From Orenia metallireducens (lineage in GTDB: Bacteria > Bacillota > Halanaerobiia > Halobacteroidales > Halobacteroidaceae): DNA of 64,000 nucleotides. Position numbers and translations under genes: made by a program. Below the pieces are notes generated by a model that was not told where the DNA came from, searched no databases, and worked only from the letters and a program-made list of their open reading frames with translations. The DNA is taken from contig NZ_LWDV01000009.1 in NCBI RefSeq assembly GCF_001693735.1, positions 431,753 to 495,752 of the forward strand, read 5' to 3'. This document shows positions 62,002 through 64,000 of the stretch, in pieces. Positions within the stretch are counted from its first letter, which is position 1, and each line of letters begins with the position of its first letter.

Positions 62002-62937
62002 TTGCAACAAAACTTAAAATATAAACAAGCTGTTAAGAGTTTTATCAAATATTTGATAGCTGAACGTGGTTATTCAGAATTAACCATCAAAGAATATCAA
62101 TCAGACTTAAATCTATTTGCTAGATACCTTAAAAATGAATTCGATTACAATATTGATAAATTAACTATAGATGAAATCAACCAATTCCAATTAGCGGAAT
62201 TTTTAAGTGATATTATCTTAATCAACGACAATTCAGCTGCTACTCGTAATCGAAAATTATATAGTTTACGCTCCTTCTTTAATTTTCTGGTTAAAAGAAA
62301 TCTATTAACCTACAATCCCAGCCTATCAATAGATGCTACTAAAGTAAATTTGAAATCTGAACCAGTTTATTTAAAAGGAACTGATATTCAAGATTATCTA
62401 AAAGCCATAGAAAATTATAAATCTAAAGCCCAAAGTCGTGATTTAGCCATTAATAAGATGTTTCTATACTGTGGATTACGTATCTCTGAATTGGTAAACT
62501 TAAACCTTGATGACATCAACTATGAAGATAAATCTATTAAGTTTTATGGTAAAGGTAATAAAGAGCGTTATGTTCCGTTGCACCAAGAAGTTATCTCAGC
62601 TATAAAAAATTACTTGCCAGATAGAGCTCAAATCGAAACCAATAATCAAGATGCCATACAAGCCTTATTCTTATCTAACCGTGGGAATAGAATCAATGTA
62701 CGGACAGTTCAGATGATGGTTAAGAAATATGCTAAACTTGCTGGAGTTAAAAACGCCGATGATGTAACTCCTCATAAGCTGCGTCATACTTTCGCTTCTA
62801 TGCTCTATAAACAGACAAAAGATTTGAGGATTTTACAAGAATTATTGGGTCATAGCAGTATCTCTACAACCCAAATCTATACCCATACCGATAAAGAAGA
62901 ACGTAAACGTGCTGTTGAACAACTACCAGAGCTATAA
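62002..62937 (+). CDS. XerC/XerD-type tyrosine recombinase
   Basis: A 311-residue recombinase. The N-terminal SAM-like DNA-binding domain (about 8-105) and the catalytic domain are complete: R in YCGLRISELVNL, K in GKGNKERYVPL, H-x-x-R in PHKLRHTFASML, then H in LGHSSISTTQIYTH with the nucleophilic tyrosine of IYTH. It could resolve chromosome dimers or act as a mobile-element integrase. TTG start after TTGGAGGTG. A dif-like palindrome and a MITE lie upstream. Confidence 0.92.
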   Translation: MQQNLKYKQAVKSFIKYLIAERGYSELTIKEYQSDLNLFARYLKNEFDYNIDKLTIDEINQFQLAEFLSDIILINDNSAATRNRKLYSLRSFFNFLVKRNLLTYNPSLSIDATKVNLKSEPVYLKGTDIQDYLKAIENYKSKAQSRDLAINKMFLYCGLRISELVNLNLDDINYEDKSIKFYGKGNKERYVPLHQEVISAIKNYLPDRAQIETNNQDAIQALFLSNRGNRINVRTVQMMVKKYAKLAGVKNADDVTPHKLRHTFASMLYKQTKDLRILQELLGHSSISTTQIYTHTDKEERKRAVEQLPEL

Positions 62938-62938
62938 A

Positions 62939-63391
62939 TCACATCTTATGAAAAGCATCCTTTAGAGTATTTTCATAATCTCGAAGATTATAAGTTGCTA
63001 TCATTACTATAGTTTCCATTGTATCTACTAAGAAGTCTTCATCAACATCGTTATAATTTTCACTAACTGTCATGATATCTTCTAAAATAATCTCTAGATT
63101 CTTAATCTCTTCCTCTATCTTATAGATAGGATTTAATTGATAGTTCTGATACTGCTCTATAATAAACTTAACCTCTTCCTCATCTGGAAAGTTATTGATT
63201 AATTCGATATTTAGTTTATTAACCTCTATCATCTTATTTAATAGTTTACTCCCTGTCTGTAACAGTTGTAAATCTTGATATTCTTGATAAATTACGTAGT
63301 CAGATAGGTTTATCATATCTTGTAATAAATTAAATTGTTGATCCATTAATTTTTCATAATCATCTATAATGTTTTCAAAGTCTGTGTCCAT
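62939..63391 (-). CDS. Helical acidic protein of unknown function
   Basis: A 150-residue soluble protein rich in Asp, Glu, Asn and Leu, without cysteine or TM segments. Long amphipathic helices (LLQDMINLSDYVIYQEYQDL, IIEQYQNYQLNPIYKIEEEI) suggest a helical bundle. AGAGGTGAT precedes the ATG. Its stop lies next to the recombinase stop. No family recognised. Confidence 0.65.
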   Translation of the reverse strand: MDTDFENIIDDYEKLMDQQFNLLQDMINLSDYVIYQEYQDLQLLQTGSKLLNKMIEVNKLNIELINNFPDEEEVKFIIEQYQNYQLNPIYKIEEEIKNLEIILEDIMTVSENYNDVDEDFLVDTMETIVMIATYNLRDYENTLKDAFHKM

Positions 63392-63516
63392 ACTATCACC
63401 TCTATTGTATTTTATTACTACTACTCTTATTTTAGATTACCCTTTATCTTAAGAGCAAATACATTTCCAGTATAAAAAGCTAGTAATTGAACATCATAAT
63501 ATTAGGAGGTGATTTT

Positions 63517-63735
63517 ATGGCAACTATGAAATGTATCGAAGTAGCTTGTAATGTAAGTAATTGCCATTATTACGGAGAGGGAGATATCTGTACAGCAGAC
63601 AGAATTCAAGTAAGTAATACTGAATTTGGAACTAAAATGGAAGATATGGAGGCTGGTAGACTTGATAAGCCTGCTCCATCCTCTAATTCCCACTCTACTC
63701 AATGTGTAACTTTTAAACCTAAACAAAAAAAATAA
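63517..63735 (+). CDS. DUF1540 cysteine-containing small protein
   Basis: A 72-residue protein. CIEVACNVSNCHYYGEGDIC and the later HSTQCVTF fit DUF1540, which is frequent in spore-forming Firmicutes and has four to eight metal-binding cysteines. GGAGGTGATTTT selects ATG 63517. Expression during sporulation is plausible but not shown. Terminator follows directly. Confidence 0.85.
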   Translation: MATMKCIEVACNVSNCHYYGEGDICTADRIQVSNTEFGTKMEDMEAGRLDKPAPSSNSHSTQCVTFKPKQKK

Positions 63736-63744
63736 TTTATCATT

Positions 63745-63783
63745 AAAAGAGACGGAGTTATTCAACTCTGTCTCTCTCTTTAT
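63745..63783. terminator. Bidirectional terminator
   Basis: Stem AGAGACGGAGTT / AACTCTGTCTCT with an ATTC loop, followed by CTCTTT; it serves DUF1540 on + and overlaps the end of the small gene on -. Confidence 0.75.
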
Positions 63784-63913
63784 CTTTAACTATTAATAAT
63801 TTATATATCTCTTTGAGTTCAGCTTCTTCAAAAGCTGTTATTTGATTCTTATCCCGTTTAGCCTTTAAATTTTTAGCAACTCTAATTATATGTTCTATTT
63901 CGCTTTCTTTCAT
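63758..63913 (-). CDS. Small helical charged protein
   Basis: A 51-codon ORF: MKESEIEHIIRVAKNLKAKR, then ITAFEEAELKEIYKLL and a charged tail. Very strong ribosome-binding site GGGGGAGGAGG right upstream of the ATG (63913), and a terminator at the 3' end. A two-helix protein; no family recognised. Confidence 0.6.
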   Translation of the reverse strand: MKESEIEHIIRVAKNLKAKRDKNQITAFEEAELKEIYKLLIVKDKERDRVE

Positions 63914-64000
63914 ACCTCCTCCCCCTTAATAAATACTACTTAATCCAATATATTTGAGAGAAAGTAATTTCGTTACTATTATCAACTGTTAATAATGGCT

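Overview
The window is about two-thirds A+T. Genes are closely packed, most lie on the + strand, and strong Shine-Dalgarno sequences are common. The gene set points to an anaerobic, spore-forming Firmicute with an outer membrane. Anaerobiosis is suggested by a Ni-Fe CO dehydrogenase, flavodoxin, flavodiiron protein, oxygen-sensitive serine dehydratase and ferredoxins. Sporulation is suggested by a SleB-type hydrolase, DUF1657, DUF1540 and a SPOCS/LysM protein. An outer membrane is suggested by apolipoprotein N-acyltransferase and a possible beta-barrel protein. Halanaerobiales, Halobacteroidaceae (Orenia-like), is my best inference; no rRNA or tRNA is present to test it.

Region 0-12 kb is a redox and oxygen-stress block. 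It holds a CoA-disulfide-reductase-type flavoprotein, a solitary CO dehydrogenase with a variant D-cluster motif, a DUF438/hemerythrin protein, flavodoxin, a rubredoxin-reductase-like flavoenzyme, a Cache chemoreceptor, a hemerythrin-tipped chemoreceptor and the wreck of a second flavodiiron protein. Region 12-26 kb is mixed: a lipoprotein, HD hydrolase, soluble chemoreceptor-like protein, ZIP transporter, membrane-anchored Mrr-like nuclease, orphan histidine kinase, RNase HI with duplicated flanks, a LarA-family protein and a PfkB kinase. A 22-codon gene there resembles the CheY-docking end of FliM.

Region 26.9-34.1 kb is a type IV pilus or secretion operon: pilC, four pilin-like genes including a headless one, a PilX-like gene, pilMNO, an ECF-S-like membrane protein and an L,D-transpeptidase fused to a pseudopilin-like segment. 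No assembly ATPase, prepilin peptidase or secretin is nearby. Region 34-45 kb holds spore-related small proteins, a frameshifted SPOCS/LysM gene, metallo-beta-lactamase-fold hydrolases, glgB and broken acetyltransferases. Region 45.5-48.5 kb is an NO/O2 defence locus (FNR-type regulator, flavodiiron protein, RIC). An identical style of FNR box, TTGATTnnAATCAC, sits the same distance from a -10 box in front of this operon and in front of the hemerythrin gene 42 kb away, which ties the two loci together.

Region 48.8-64 kb holds exonuclease III, L-serine dehydratase, a lipase, a SleB-type hydrolase, lnt, a TPP-riboswitch-controlled thiT-thiN operon, a ferredoxin, a Cys-rich micro-protein and a Xer-type recombinase with a dif-like palindrome upstream. 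Two identical 233-bp inverted copies of a MITE lie at 5.96 kb and 61.4 kb; the second has a perfect 8-bp target duplication. At least five genes are visibly broken (flavodiiron remnant, SPOCS/LysM, two GNAT genes, an epimerase), so the accessory gene set is in active decay.
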